Source: Terrimonas sp964445775 (GTDB lineage: Bacteria > Bacteroidota > Bacteroidia > Chitinophagales > Chitinophagaceae). From it: a DNA stretch of 58,863 bases. The position numbers were made by a program, and so were the translations under genes. The notes under the pieces are model-generated. The model was not told the DNA's origin and did no database searches. It saw nothing but the letters and a program-made list of their open reading frames with translations. Shown piece by piece: positions 1 to 9,002 of this stretch (position 1 is the first letter of the stretch; every line of letters starts with the position of its first letter). The stretch spans positions 1 to 58,863 of the forward strand of contig CAYUMH010000014.1 of the NCBI GenBank assembly GCA_964445775.1. Reading direction: 5' to 3'.

Positions 1-1677
1 TTTGTTAACTATGAGCGCAGGTTTGGCGATCATAGTATATCAGCAATGGCTAGTGTAGAAAGAGCGGAAAATCAGTGGGAAGACAGGTACCAGATATATG
101 ATAACCCTATTCCGGGTGCCTATAATGGAACATCAGTATCGGCTGGTACATTAAACACTTCCAACTCCATCACTTATCGTACAGAAAGCGGTAGTTTGTC
201 CTATTTGGGCCGCTTAAATTATAGCTATAAAAACAGGTATTTATTACAATTTGTTTATCGCCAGGATGCTTCTACCAGGTTTGCACCTGAAAACTACTGG
301 GGTTCATTTCCCGGCATTTCAGCTGGCTGGGTAATATCGGATGAGAACTGGTTCAAGGATAATGTATCCTGGATGGACTACCTGAAACTTCGTGGTTCAC
401 TGGCCCGTACAGGTAATGATAACGTGAAAGCCTGGAAATGGATGCAACTGTATAAGGCGGAAACGGACAAAGGAATGGGTTTTGGTTCTAATGGTGGTAA
501 CTACACTACAGGTATCACCCCTGAAGCTTCTCCTAACAGAGATGTTAAGTGGGATCGTACCACACAACGAAATGTAGGTTTAGATATGGCATTTTTCCGG
601 AACAGATTATCCATTGCTCTTGATGGTTATTACAATACAACCAGCGATATGTTAACTGATATGACCGGAGCCATTAATGTACCTATCTCTGTGGGTGGTG
701 CTTTTGCCGAACAAAACTACAGCGGTGTTAAAGCATGGGGTACTGAAATTGCCGCTACCTGGAGAGATTCATACAAAGACTTCAGTTATTCCGTTGGTAT
801 GAACTTTGGCCTGGGTGATAATAAGATCAGTAAATACTTTGAGCAGCCATTTGATTATCCAAATAAAACAACTACAAGAAGAGAAGTTGGTCAGTCAACC
901 ATTAGTCCTATCTGGGGATTCAAAACCTGGAAAGGTACTTCAGGTGGTGATGGTATGTTACGTACAGATGCGGATATTGATAACTACTGGGCTTATTTGA
1001 CCGACCTGGCCAACAAATCGGGTGTGGCTGGTGCAGTACCTAATTTCATGGGTATTACCAATAAGTCGCTGATGAAAAAAGGTATGTTGGTGTATGAAGA
1101 TGTGGCGGGTGCCCTTGATGCCAATAATCGTACTATTGCGGGACCTAATGGTATTATTTCAAAAGACCAGGATTATGTGAAACTGAAAAAATCGAGCCGG
1201 TCATATGCTGTTGTTACTAATTTAAGTGTAGGTTGGAGGGATATTTCTCTGACTGCCCAGATTGCCACTTCATGGGGCGGTGCCAATTTCCTGGATTATA
1301 TTAAACAGGGCACAAGCAGTACACATAGCTTATGGTCGCATCCAATTTACCTGACTGACATGTATGATTCGGCCAGTAATCCTAACGGTAAATATCCTAA
1401 CCTGGCTTATTTTGACCAGTTTGGCGGTACCAATTCAGATTTCTTTATGCTCTCTACTTTCCGAATGGTAATAAGGACATTAAGTGTTGGTTATTCCTTA
1501 CCTAAAGCATGGGTAAACAAAGCTAAAATTCAGAGTGCCCGGGTATTTATTTCAGGTAATAACCTGTGGGACCTGTATAATCCTTATCCAAATAGGTACC
1601 GTAACATGTACGATGCGCCAAATGTGGGTTATCCAACATTACGAACATGGGCATTAGGGGTAAACGTAGGGTTCTAA
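1..1677 (+). CDS. susC: SusC-like TonB-dependent outer-membrane transporter (5'-truncated by window)
   Basis: The reading frame is open from base 1, so the gene starts upstream of the window; only the C-terminal ~558 residues are present. They form outer-membrane beta-barrel strands typical of SusC/RagA TonB-dependent transporters: alternating aromatic strands, the SYLGRLNYSYKNRY strand pair, RQDASTRFAPEN, and a C-terminal barrel strand ending in VNVGF with terminal Phe. The family imports oligosaccharides across the outer membrane with TonB energy and a SusD lid. The SusD-like gene follows after 35 bases, the standard PUL arrangement. The missing N-terminus would hold the signal peptide, carboxypeptidase-D-like domain and plug. 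Substrate is inferred from neighbours (pectin/RG-II fragments), not from this sequence. Confidence 0.95.
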   Translation, partial: FVNYERRFGDHSISAMASVERAENQWEDRYQIYDNPIPGAYNGTSVSAGTLNTSNSITYRTESGSLSYLGRLNYSYKNRYLLQFVYRQDASTRFAPENYWGSFPGISAGWVISDENWFKDNVSWMDYLKLRGSLARTGNDNVKAWKWMQLYKAETDKGMGFGSNGGNYTTGITPEASPNRDVKWDRTTQRNVGLDMAFFRNRLSIALDGYYNTTSDMLTDMTGAINVPISVGGAFAEQNYSGVKAWGTEIAATWRDSYKDFSYSVGMNFGLGDNKISKYFEQPFDYPNKTTTRREVGQSTISPIWGFKTWKGTSGGDGMLRTDADIDNYWAYLTDLANKSGVAGAVPNFMGITNKSLMKKGMLVYEDVAGALDANNRTIAGPNGIISKDQDYVKLKKSSRSYAVVTNLSVGWRDISLTAQIATSWGGANFLDYIKQGTSSTHSLWSHPIYLTDMYDSASNPNGKYPNLAYFDQFGGTNSDFFMLSTFRMVIRTLSVGYSLPKAWVNKAKIQSARVFISGNNLWDLYNPYPNRYRNMYDAPNVGYPTLRTWALGVNVGF

Positions 1678-1712
1678 GCATCTTAATTTCAAACTTTTTG
1701 ATTACTTGTATT

Positions 1713-3680
1713 ATGAAAAATAAAATATTATACCTGGCCTCTTCACTTTTATTACTGACAATGGTAAGTTGCAGTAAACGTTTCCTGGAGGATATGAAGA
1801 GCTACGATAAATATGACGAAAGCATTTTTACGAACGAAGCACAGACAGGATGGTATATTGACAGGTTATACAACTACTATTTTGTGAGTTACCGTAACCC
1901 CTTACAATCTGTAGTAGGTCTTTATAACGATAACAGGTCAAGAATGACAGATGAGTTAGGCGGTACCGTTATTAATTATACAAACCCGAACATTTTATTA
2001 CAGCTGGCAACAGATGCCGATACTTATTACGGCAATGCTGTAGGTACCGGGGTAACCAATAACCCATATACCCGTATCCGGTTTGCAAATTTTTTAATAG
2101 AAAAAATTGAAACAGTTGGACAGGTATTACCGGAGGAGTTCAGGAAAACGTCAAAAGGCCAGATGTACTTTTTAAGAGCGCTGCAATATTATGACCTGGT
2201 ACGTATTTATGGCGGTGTACCTATTGTTACAGAGGTGCAAAATGCCAGTTCAACTGATGAATCGATCAGGCTTCCCCGGGCAAAATCATCTGAAGTATTT
2301 ACACAGATTGTTAAAGACCTTGATTCGGCGGCAAACTTGTTGCCGATGATATGGAGTGCCCCTACTACCAATTATGGTCGTTTGACAGCAGCAGGTGCTT
2401 TGGCTATGAAAAGCCGTGTTTTATTAACAGCAGCCAGTCCTTTATTTAATACAGAATGGGATAACCCCGGAAGTGAAAAATGGCAAAAAGCTTTACAGGC
2501 AGGTTTAGAGGCCGAAACAGCTTTGACAACAGCCGGCTATGGTTTGTTTGGTGCTAATGCAAAAGATTGGGCTGAAATGACATTCAGAAATGATAACTCA
2601 TTTAATAAAGAAGCACTGATGGTTAACTTATTGTCCACAAACCAGACCAGTTCTGCGGGGTATAACAATTCCTGGGAGCAATCGGTACGTCCCCGTGACC
2701 ACAATGGCGGTGGTGGTGTTTCTGCAACAAAAGAAATGCTGGACCTTTTTCCATTGGCAGACGGCACCCGTCCCAATGCTTCAAATTACAAAGACACTTT
2801 CTTCTTTGAAAACCGCGATCCCCGGTTTTATCGCACATTTGCTTTTTCAGGTGCAAAATGGGGTATAAGAACGAATGCCAATAAATCATCCTGGTTTTAC
2901 AGGTGGAGGCCAACGGCAACTGGTACACCGGTATATTTTAATAATAACCAGACCAACAGCCCGGCAGTTGTTCGTAAAATGTCTAATCCCAATGCCGATT
3001 CAACTTTGTTAACATTCTCGGGAACAGATATTTTCGAGTACAGGTATGCCGAGTTATTATTGAATATTGCCGAATGTTATGCGGCCACTGGTAATATAGC
3101 CAATGCTGTAACCTATATTGGTAAAATACGTCAGCGTGTAGGCATTCCATCTGCAAACAATTATGGTGTGGGTACTCCTGCAGACAGGTATGCGGCTATT
3201 GAGGCATGTTTGTACGAACGCAGGGTGGAATTGGCCTATGAAGGAAAACGTTTCTGGGATCTGCAACGCTGGATGTTATATGGGAATGATAATGAGACCG
3301 GTTATAACACCTGCCAGAAATTGGGCATCGCTCCGTTAAACGGAACAAAGCGCAACGGCTATTACTGGCAATCTAAAACTTTTGTAAGTACTGATCCTTT
3401 AACCGCTGCGGACAGAAATATTTTAATTGATCCGGATGCTGGCAATTTTGCTACAGAAATAGCGAAACTGAAGGCGGTGTACCAGGCAAAATTAGTAATG
3501 ACCTCATTAGACCAGGAGTGGGATCGTGTGAACAATTTACCGGTAAACATTTTATTCCGTCCACATTATTACCTGTCTGGTTTACATGGTACTTTACTGG
3601 CCAATAACTCCTGGTTACAGCAAACAAAAGGCTGGCTGGATTATTCCGGTGGCCAGGGTACCTATGATTACAGGCAATAA
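1713..3680 (+). CDS. susD: SusD/RagB-family starch-binding-like lipoprotein
   Basis: A 655-residue protein. The open frame extends upstream into the susC end, but the ATG at 1713 is chosen because it opens directly onto a lipoprotein signal peptide whose lipobox ends at Cys20 (LTMVSC). SusD features include the helical TPR-like body (FLRALQYYDLVRIYGGVPIVTEV near residue 150), and the C-terminal family signature region with ERRVELAYEGKRFWDLQRW. It sits at the cell surface and closes over the SusC barrel to capture oligosaccharides. It directly follows susC, and a strong hairpin terminator lies after it at 3731-3767, suggesting susCD can be transcribed at a higher level than the enzymes downstream. 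Confidence 0.95.
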   Translation: MKNKILYLASSLLLLTMVSCSKRFLEDMKSYDKYDESIFTNEAQTGWYIDRLYNYYFVSYRNPLQSVVGLYNDNRSRMTDELGGTVINYTNPNILLQLATDADTYYGNAVGTGVTNNPYTRIRFANFLIEKIETVGQVLPEEFRKTSKGQMYFLRALQYYDLVRIYGGVPIVTEVQNASSTDESIRLPRAKSSEVFTQIVKDLDSAANLLPMIWSAPTTNYGRLTAAGALAMKSRVLLTAASPLFNTEWDNPGSEKWQKALQAGLEAETALTTAGYGLFGANAKDWAEMTFRNDNSFNKEALMVNLLSTNQTSSAGYNNSWEQSVRPRDHNGGGGVSATKEMLDLFPLADGTRPNASNYKDTFFFENRDPRFYRTFAFSGAKWGIRTNANKSSWFYRWRPTATGTPVYFNNNQTNSPAVVRKMSNPNADSTLLTFSGTDIFEYRYAELLLNIAECYAATGNIANAVTYIGKIRQRVGIPSANNYGVGTPADRYAAIEACLYERRVELAYEGKRFWDLQRWMLYGNDNETGYNTCQKLGIAPLNGTKRNGYYWQSKTFVSTDPLTAADRNILIDPDAGNFATEIAKLKAVYQAKLVMTSLDQEWDRVNNLPVNILFRPHYYLSGLHGTLLANNSWLQQTKGWLDYSGGQGTYDYRQ

Positions 3681-3730
3681 GAGATCAGGTAGCAGTGTTT
3701 TGAAATAAATTAAGTACGTTAAAATAAAGA

Positions 3731-3767
3731 AGGGAGAAGTTGACAGACAACTTTTCCCTCCTTTTTG
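3731..3767 (+). terminator. Rho-independent terminator after susD
   Basis: A 12-bp stem (AGGGAGAAGTTG at 3731-3742 with CAACTTTTCCCT at 3748-3759, one G-T pair), a 5-base loop, and CCTTTTT following. It lies 50 bases after the susD stop and before the pectate lyase. It would end or attenuate the susCD transcript. Confidence 0.85.
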
Positions 3768-3838
3768 ATATCTGTTAGTTGTATTCAATCATTTTAAATA
3801 TATCATTTGTTGTAAGGCGGCAAATGAGCCACGTGAAC

Positions 3839-5455
3839 ATGAAAAAAATTGGACTGTCTCTTTTCGCATTAGTAGCAACCATCTATGCTTCGGCACAATA
3901 CCCGCAGGTATCGGCTGAGGATAAAAAGAAATCAGATTCATTAATGGCTGCTGCCGTTCGTCATTCCGACTCGGCCTGGGCTGTCGCTTATCCTATTATC
4001 CAGCAACAGGCTAAGGAAGGGCGACCTTATATTCCCTGGGCTTCCCGTTATGATGAGTTGCCACATGCTGATATTCCCGCTTTTCCCGGCGCGGAAGGCG
4101 GTGGTAAAATAAGTTTTGGCGGCCGTGGCGGTAAAGTATTTGTGGTGACTAACCTGAATGATGATGGCCCGGGAAGTTTACGCTGGGCATGTGAGCAGGG
4201 TGGTGCCAGGACAATTGTGTTCAATGTAGCCGGTATTATTAAATTACAAACACCTTTAATTATCAGGGCGCCTTATATCACCATTGCAGGGCAATCAGCC
4301 CCCGGAGATGGTGTATGCGTTGCAGGAGAATCGGTGTGGATCAACACCCACGATGTGATCATCCGGTATATGCGTTTCCGCCGTGGTGAAACCTGGGTAG
4401 GCCGCCGCGACGATGCTATTGGAGGTAATCCTATTGGTAATATCATGATCGATCACGTAAGTGCTTCCTGGGGTTTAGATGAGAACATGAGCATGTACCG
4501 TCACATGTACAACGACAGTACAGGAAAAATAGAAGATAAATTCGGTACGGTGAATATCACCATCCAGAACTCTATTTTCAGTGAGGCATTAGATACCTGG
4601 AACCATGCTTTTGGCAGTACCTTAGGCGGTGAGAACGCAACCTTTATGCGTAATCTCTGGGCCAATAATGCAGGCCGTAACCCATCTATCGGCTGGAACG
4701 GCGTGTTTAATTTTGTAAACAATGTTGTATACAACTGGGTACACCGTTCCATTGATGGCGGAGACTACCGTGCACAGTACAATATTTTCAATAACTACTT
4801 TAAACCTGGTCCGGCTACGCCCAACAACAATGTAGGACATAGGATTTTGAAACCGGAAAGCGGACGCAGCAAACTGCCTTACAAAGTATACGGACGTGCT
4901 TATGTAAACGGCAATATCATGGAAGGCCACCCGGAGATCACGAAAGACAACTGGAACGGTGGTGTACAAATAGAAGAAATGCCGAACACCGGTGAATACA
5001 CCGATTATATAAAAGTGAACAAACCTTTATTAATGACAAAGATCCCGGTATTAACTGCCCAACAGGCAAAGGATTATGTACTGGCAAATGCCGGCGCTAC
5101 TTTACCGGTTCGTGATGCGGTGGATCAGCGTATTGTAAAAGAAGTAGCTACCGGTAAAGCAACCGTATTACCCAATGTTAAATTACCGGAAACGCAATTT
5201 AAACATCGCCGTCTGCCGATTGACTCGTATAAAATTGGTGTAATTACCGATCCTTCACAGGTTGGTGGTTATCCAGAGTACAAGGGTACACCGTATAAAG
5301 ACAGTGATAATGATGGCATACCCGATGACTGGGAAAGGAAAAATGGTTTAAATCCAAACGATCCGACCGATTCGGCAAAATATGCGAAGGATAAAAGTGG
5401 TTATACCAATATAGAAGTGTATTTGAACAGCATCGTTACAAAAGCTAAAAAATAA
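3839..5455 (+). CDS. Secreted pectate lyase, polysaccharide lyase family 1 type
   Basis: A 538-residue protein. The ATG at 3839 is preferred over in-frame starts at 3824 (ATG) and 3779 (TTG) because it begins a clean signal peptide (MKKIGLSLFALVATIYASA). The N-terminal FPGAEGGGK and GGRGGKVFVVTNL motifs followed by DGPGSLRWA are characteristic of bacterial PL1 pectate lyases. The beta-helix carries MIDH (Asp205-His206) in IMIDHVSASWGLDE and an RNP motif (NNAGRNPSIGW) matching the catalytic arginine region. The C-terminus has a Ca-binding type-3-repeat-like segment (DSDNDGIPDDWE). It would cleave homogalacturonan by beta-elimination in periplasm or at the surface. PL1 enzymes also occur in characterized RG-II loci, where they attack the galacturonan backbone. 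Confidence 0.9.
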   Translation: MKKIGLSLFALVATIYASAQYPQVSAEDKKKSDSLMAAAVRHSDSAWAVAYPIIQQQAKEGRPYIPWASRYDELPHADIPAFPGAEGGGKISFGGRGGKVFVVTNLNDDGPGSLRWACEQGGARTIVFNVAGIIKLQTPLIIRAPYITIAGQSAPGDGVCVAGESVWINTHDVIIRYMRFRRGETWVGRRDDAIGGNPIGNIMIDHVSASWGLDENMSMYRHMYNDSTGKIEDKFGTVNITIQNSIFSEALDTWNHAFGSTLGGENATFMRNLWANNAGRNPSIGWNGVFNFVNNVVYNWVHRSIDGGDYRAQYNIFNNYFKPGPATPNNNVGHRILKPESGRSKLPYKVYGRAYVNGNIMEGHPEITKDNWNGGVQIEEMPNTGEYTDYIKVNKPLLMTKIPVLTAQQAKDYVLANAGATLPVRDAVDQRIVKEVATGKATVLPNVKLPETQFKHRRLPIDSYKIGVITDPSQVGGYPEYKGTPYKDSDNDGIPDDWERKNGLNPNDPTDSAKYAKDKSGYTNIEVYLNSIVTKAKK

Positions 5456-5475
5456 TTTGTAGTGATCACTACAAA
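5456..5475. promoter_or_regulatory. Perfect 20-bp palindrome directly after the pectate lyase stop
   Basis: TTTGTAGTGATCACTACAAA is an uninterrupted 10+10 inverted repeat beginning at the base after the TAA stop. It could be a dimeric-regulator operator or, as RNA, a hairpin protecting the 3' end. No T-tract follows, so it is not a standard terminator. Confidence 0.5.
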
Positions 5476-5724
5476 CAGTTCTTCTTTTATTAATGAATGT
5501 ATAGGTTACCGGGCGTTGGTAGTGGGTGTAGCCAGCTGCATAGCTAATGGCATCGGCTGTTGCGTCGCACACTTGTGCACCAGCAACTTTACTCAACATG
5601 ATGCCTGGGTTACTCCGGCAAGCCGGTGGTACAACTGGTATCAATGCTGGGGCAAAAAATTATGTCCTGTGTTTTAAACAGGTCGCCCGGTAACACTATA
5701 CAATAATAGCTGCCTGACAAATTC

Positions 5725-5748
5725 AAAGGCAGGAATCGGCCTTTTTTT
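5725..5748 (+). terminator. Possible Rho-independent terminator
   Basis: A 6-bp stem (AAAGGC at 5725-5730, GCCTTT at 5739-5744) with an 8-base loop runs into a seven-T tract. The stem is short, so strength is uncertain. It would separate the pectate lyase transcript from the next enzyme operon. Confidence 0.55.
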
Positions 5749-5821
5749 GGCAACTTTGTACAGGTATAACTATTATTACATCATCCGGGGAGTTACGAGA
5801 TAATATGAACTGAATAGCTGA

Positions 5822-8800
5822 ATGGCGAATAGGTATTGTCTCTCTCATAAAACCATAAACAGGTTTATTGTGAAAGCGAAACAATTGTACATATCAGCCT
5901 TACTATTTATTACCGGTAGTTTGTATATACCCGCTGCCCGGGCCCAGAAAGAAGCCAAACCTCAGCCTCCGCTCTCCTTTACTAAGAATAAAGCGGTATA
6001 TATTGCCGATTCACTGGGTAACCGGATTCCAGATTTCTCCTATGCCGGGTATAAAGCCTCAGAAAAAAAAATACCTGATATCCCCGTTAAAATAATAGTA
6101 CCGGTTACTACTGGTGATGCTACCGGCCGCATTCAATCGGCTATCGACTATGTAAGCAAATTACCTGCTGACCAAAATGGTTTCAGGGGCGCTGTTTTAT
6201 TACAGTCCGGAACTTATATGGTGGAAGGCGCACTTCGTTTACACAGTTCAGGTGTGGTACTACGGGGTAGTGGGGTAAACAATAACGGTACTATACTGAT
6301 AGGTGCCGGTAAAAGCAGGGCCACATTGATCACCATTGCCGGTACCGATAATAAAAAATTACAAACACCTGTTGTTATTACCAGCGATTATGTTCCGGTA
6401 AACAGTAATACAATACAGGTAACAAATATTTCCGGTTTTAAAAAAGGAGATGCCGTACTGATAAATCGTAAGGGTACTAAAGCATGGATCGACCAGTTGG
6501 GAGCCGATCATTTTGGCGGGGGCATTACCTCCCTGGGCTGGAAGCCCGACCAGCGCAATATTACCTGGCGCAGAACTATTACTGCTATTTCCGGCAATAC
6601 CATTACCCTGGATGCTCCCATCACAACAGCGCTTGATAAAAAACAGGGTGAAGCTACTATCACCGCCTATACCTGGCCAGGCCTGGTACAGGATTGCGGG
6701 GTAGAAAACCTGCAGCTGGTTTCGGAATATGATAAAAACAATCCAAAGGATGAAGACCATCGCTGGATGGCCATTGTAATGGACAATGCCAGTGATAGCT
6801 GGGTAAAACAGGTAAGCTTCAAACATTTTGCCGGTAGTGCGGTGGCCTTGTATAGCAATGCCTCAAAAATTACGGTGGAGGATTGTATAGCCCTGGCGCC
6901 GGTGTCAGAGATCGGTGGTCAACGGCGGATCAGTTTTTTTACTGAAGGACAGCAGACCTTATTTCAACGTTGTTATACGGAAGACGCGATACATGGTTTT
7001 GCAACAGGATTTTGTACACCCGGTCCCACCGCTTTTGTGCAATGCGAAGCAATAAATGCGCTGGGTTTTAGCGGTGGCCTCGATAGCTGGTCCTCCGGGG
7101 TATTATTTGATGTAGTGAATGTAGATGGCAATGCCATTAGTTTGTTGAACCGTGGCCAGGACGGACAAGGCGCCGGCTGGAATATGGCCAACAGTGTATT
7201 ATGGAACTGCAGCGCCGCCCGTATAGATAACTATCAACCGCCTGGCGCTCAGAACTGGGCTTTCGGCTCCTGGAGCCAGTTTGCCGGCGATGGTTACTGG
7301 AACGAATCCAATAACCATTTACAACCACGCAGTTTATTTTACGCACAGTTAAAAGAAAGGTTACAAAACTTACCCGATACTAGACAACAGGTACTGGAGA
7401 TTGGCACAGAAGCCAGCAGCAGTCCGTCTGTGGAAGTGGCCATGGCTTTAACGAAAGAAGCGCTAGCCCCGCAAATAAGTTTACAACAATATATTCTTAA
7501 TGCTGCTGATCGTACACCGGTTGATGTAAATGTGAACAACAGTAAAACAATCGACCAGGTTGGACTTAATACAAAGCCTGCAAAAAAAACGGCCGCTGTC
7601 TTAGCGGTACAACAGGGTTGGATCACAAGAGGTAATGCCGTATTAGTGGGTAATAGTATCAGTTCTCCCTGGTGGAATGGCAATGCCCGTCCCTATGCAA
7701 CCGATAAAGCCCAGATGGCCATAACCCGTTTTGTTCCAGGTAAAACAGGCAATGGATTAACTGATGATTTAAATGAAGTAACAGACTCCATGTTGGCAAA
7801 TAATACCATTGCCTTTGAACAGAACTATGCTCTGTGGTATGACAGGCGAAGGGATGATCACGAACGTATCCGCCGTATGGATGGCGATGTATGGCCGCCT
7901 TTTTATGAAGTGCCATTTGCGCGCAGCGGTAAAGAGCTGGCCTGGGATGGGTTGAGTAAATATGACCTGACAAAAAACAATAACTGGTACTGGAGCCGCT
8001 TACAACAATTTGCCAACCTGGCCGATGAAAAAGGATTACTGCTCATTCATCAAAACTATTTCCAGCATAATATCATTGAAGCCGGCGCCCACTATGCCGA
8101 CTTTGCCTGGCGTACGGCCAATAACATAAACCAGACAGGCTTTCCGGAGCCGGTACCTTATGCCGGTGATAAACGCATCTTCATGGCCGAACTGTTTTAT
8201 GATACCACAAATGCCGTTCGCCGCCGGGTACACCAGCAATATATCCGTCAGTGCCTGGATAATTTCAGTGCCAACAATGGGGTGATCCAGTTAATAGGCG
8301 AGGAATATACCGGTCCTTTACATTTTGTGCAGTTCTGGTTAAATACCATTCGCGAATGGCAGGTTGAAAAAAATAAGAAAGCTATTATCGGTTTAAGTAC
8401 TACCAAAGATGTGCAGGATGCTATTTTGCAAAATCCAGCTTATGCCGATCTTATTGATGTAATAGATATTAAATACTGGCATTATCAAACCAACGGGGAA
8501 CTGTATGCACCGCAAGGCGGACAAAATTTAGCACCCCGTCAGCATGCCCGTTTACTAAAACCCAAAGGTCCTTCTGCGCAACAGGTGTACAGGGCAGTAT
8601 CGGAATATAAACTACGTTATCCCGGGAAAGCTATTTTATACTCGGGCGATGCGGCCGACCGGAATGGCTGGGCTGTATTAATGGGAGGAGGTTCTTTGGC
8701 AAATGTAAAAATCAAAGATCATGATTTTTTACAGGCTATCAGTACCATGCAGCCGGTAACACAATACACCGATAAACAATGGATACTGTCAGGTAAACAA

Positions 8801-8998
8801 ACGGGTATGGTAATTTACCAGGCGGAAGGCAATAGCGTTGAGGTGAATATCAATGATAATATCCGGTACGACATTATTTGGGTAAATACCAGCGACGGCA
8901 CTATTCAAAAAACAAAACAAATTTATAAAGCAGGCTCGGCCAAACAGTTTACCATGCCCGGAAAAGGCAATTGGGTATTATGGCTAAAGAAAAAATAA
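5822..8998 (+). CDS. Large two-domain parallel beta-helix protein with C-terminal uncharacterized glycosidase-like domain
   Basis: A 1058-residue secreted protein with a signal peptide (roughly residues 18-42, ending PAARAQ). Residues ~75-560 read as a right-handed parallel beta-helix (repeating VVLRGSG, NTIQVTNIS, ITVEDCIAL, TLFQRCYTE units; pectin-lyase-like fold). Residues ~600-1058 form a separate alpha/beta domain rich in W, D and E (MDGDVWPPFYEVPF; IGEEYTGPLHFVQFW with Glu827-Glu828; DVIDIKYWHY), which looks like a TIM-barrel hydrolase but matches no GH family I can name with certainty; it resembles proteins annotated DUF4955/DUF6298. It lies 4 bases upstream of the GH140 gene, so both are probably co-translated. 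Function unknown; a role in RG-II breakdown is inferred from position only. Confidence 0.85.
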   Translation: MANRYCLSHKTINRFIVKAKQLYISALLFITGSLYIPAARAQKEAKPQPPLSFTKNKAVYIADSLGNRIPDFSYAGYKASEKKIPDIPVKIIVPVTTGDATGRIQSAIDYVSKLPADQNGFRGAVLLQSGTYMVEGALRLHSSGVVLRGSGVNNNGTILIGAGKSRATLITIAGTDNKKLQTPVVITSDYVPVNSNTIQVTNISGFKKGDAVLINRKGTKAWIDQLGADHFGGGITSLGWKPDQRNITWRRTITAISGNTITLDAPITTALDKKQGEATITAYTWPGLVQDCGVENLQLVSEYDKNNPKDEDHRWMAIVMDNASDSWVKQVSFKHFAGSAVALYSNASKITVEDCIALAPVSEIGGQRRISFFTEGQQTLFQRCYTEDAIHGFATGFCTPGPTAFVQCEAINALGFSGGLDSWSSGVLFDVVNVDGNAISLLNRGQDGQGAGWNMANSVLWNCSAARIDNYQPPGAQNWAFGSWSQFAGDGYWNESNNHLQPRSLFYAQLKERLQNLPDTRQQVLEIGTEASSSPSVEVAMALTKEALAPQISLQQYILNAADRTPVDVNVNNSKTIDQVGLNTKPAKKTAAVLAVQQGWITRGNAVLVGNSISSPWWNGNARPYATDKAQMAITRFVPGKTGNGLTDDLNEVTDSMLANNTIAFEQNYALWYDRRRDDHERIRRMDGDVWPPFYEVPFARSGKELAWDGLSKYDLTKNNNWYWSRLQQFANLADEKGLLLIHQNYFQHNIIEAGAHYADFAWRTANNINQTGFPEPVPYAGDKRIFMAELFYDTTNAVRRRVHQQYIRQCLDNFSANNGVIQLIGEEYTGPLHFVQFWLNTIREWQVEKNKKAIIGLSTTKDVQDAILQNPAYADLIDVIDIKYWHYQTNGELYAPQGGQNLAPRQHARLLKPKGPSAQQVYRAVSEYKLRYPGKAILYSGDAADRNGWAVLMGGGSLANVKIKDHDFLQAISTMQPVTQYTDKQWILSGKQTGMVIYQAEGNSVEVNINDNIRYDIIWVNTSDGTIQKTKQIYKAGSAKQFTMPGKGNWVLWLKKK

Positions 8999-9002
8999 AC
9001 AG

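Larger units (their letters stand above)
5456..5821. other. Intergenic region between pectate lyase and beta-helix gene
   Basis: 366 bases. It begins with the 20-bp palindrome and contains a weak terminator at 5725-5748. Short open frames exist here on both strands (5462-5677 + and 5348-5644 -), but their Cys/His-rich, low-complexity composition and lack of recognizable motifs argue against coding. A fragment TGTTGCGTCGCACAC (about 5559-5573) resembles sequence in the GC-rich element near 31810, suggesting an old repeat remnant. Confidence 0.5.

Noticed and set aside
5348..5677. Two overlapping open frames on opposite strands (98 and 71 codons).
   Set aside because: Cys-rich unstructured translations without motifs, one overlapping the pectate lyase end and the 20-bp palindrome; no start context or homologous pattern.
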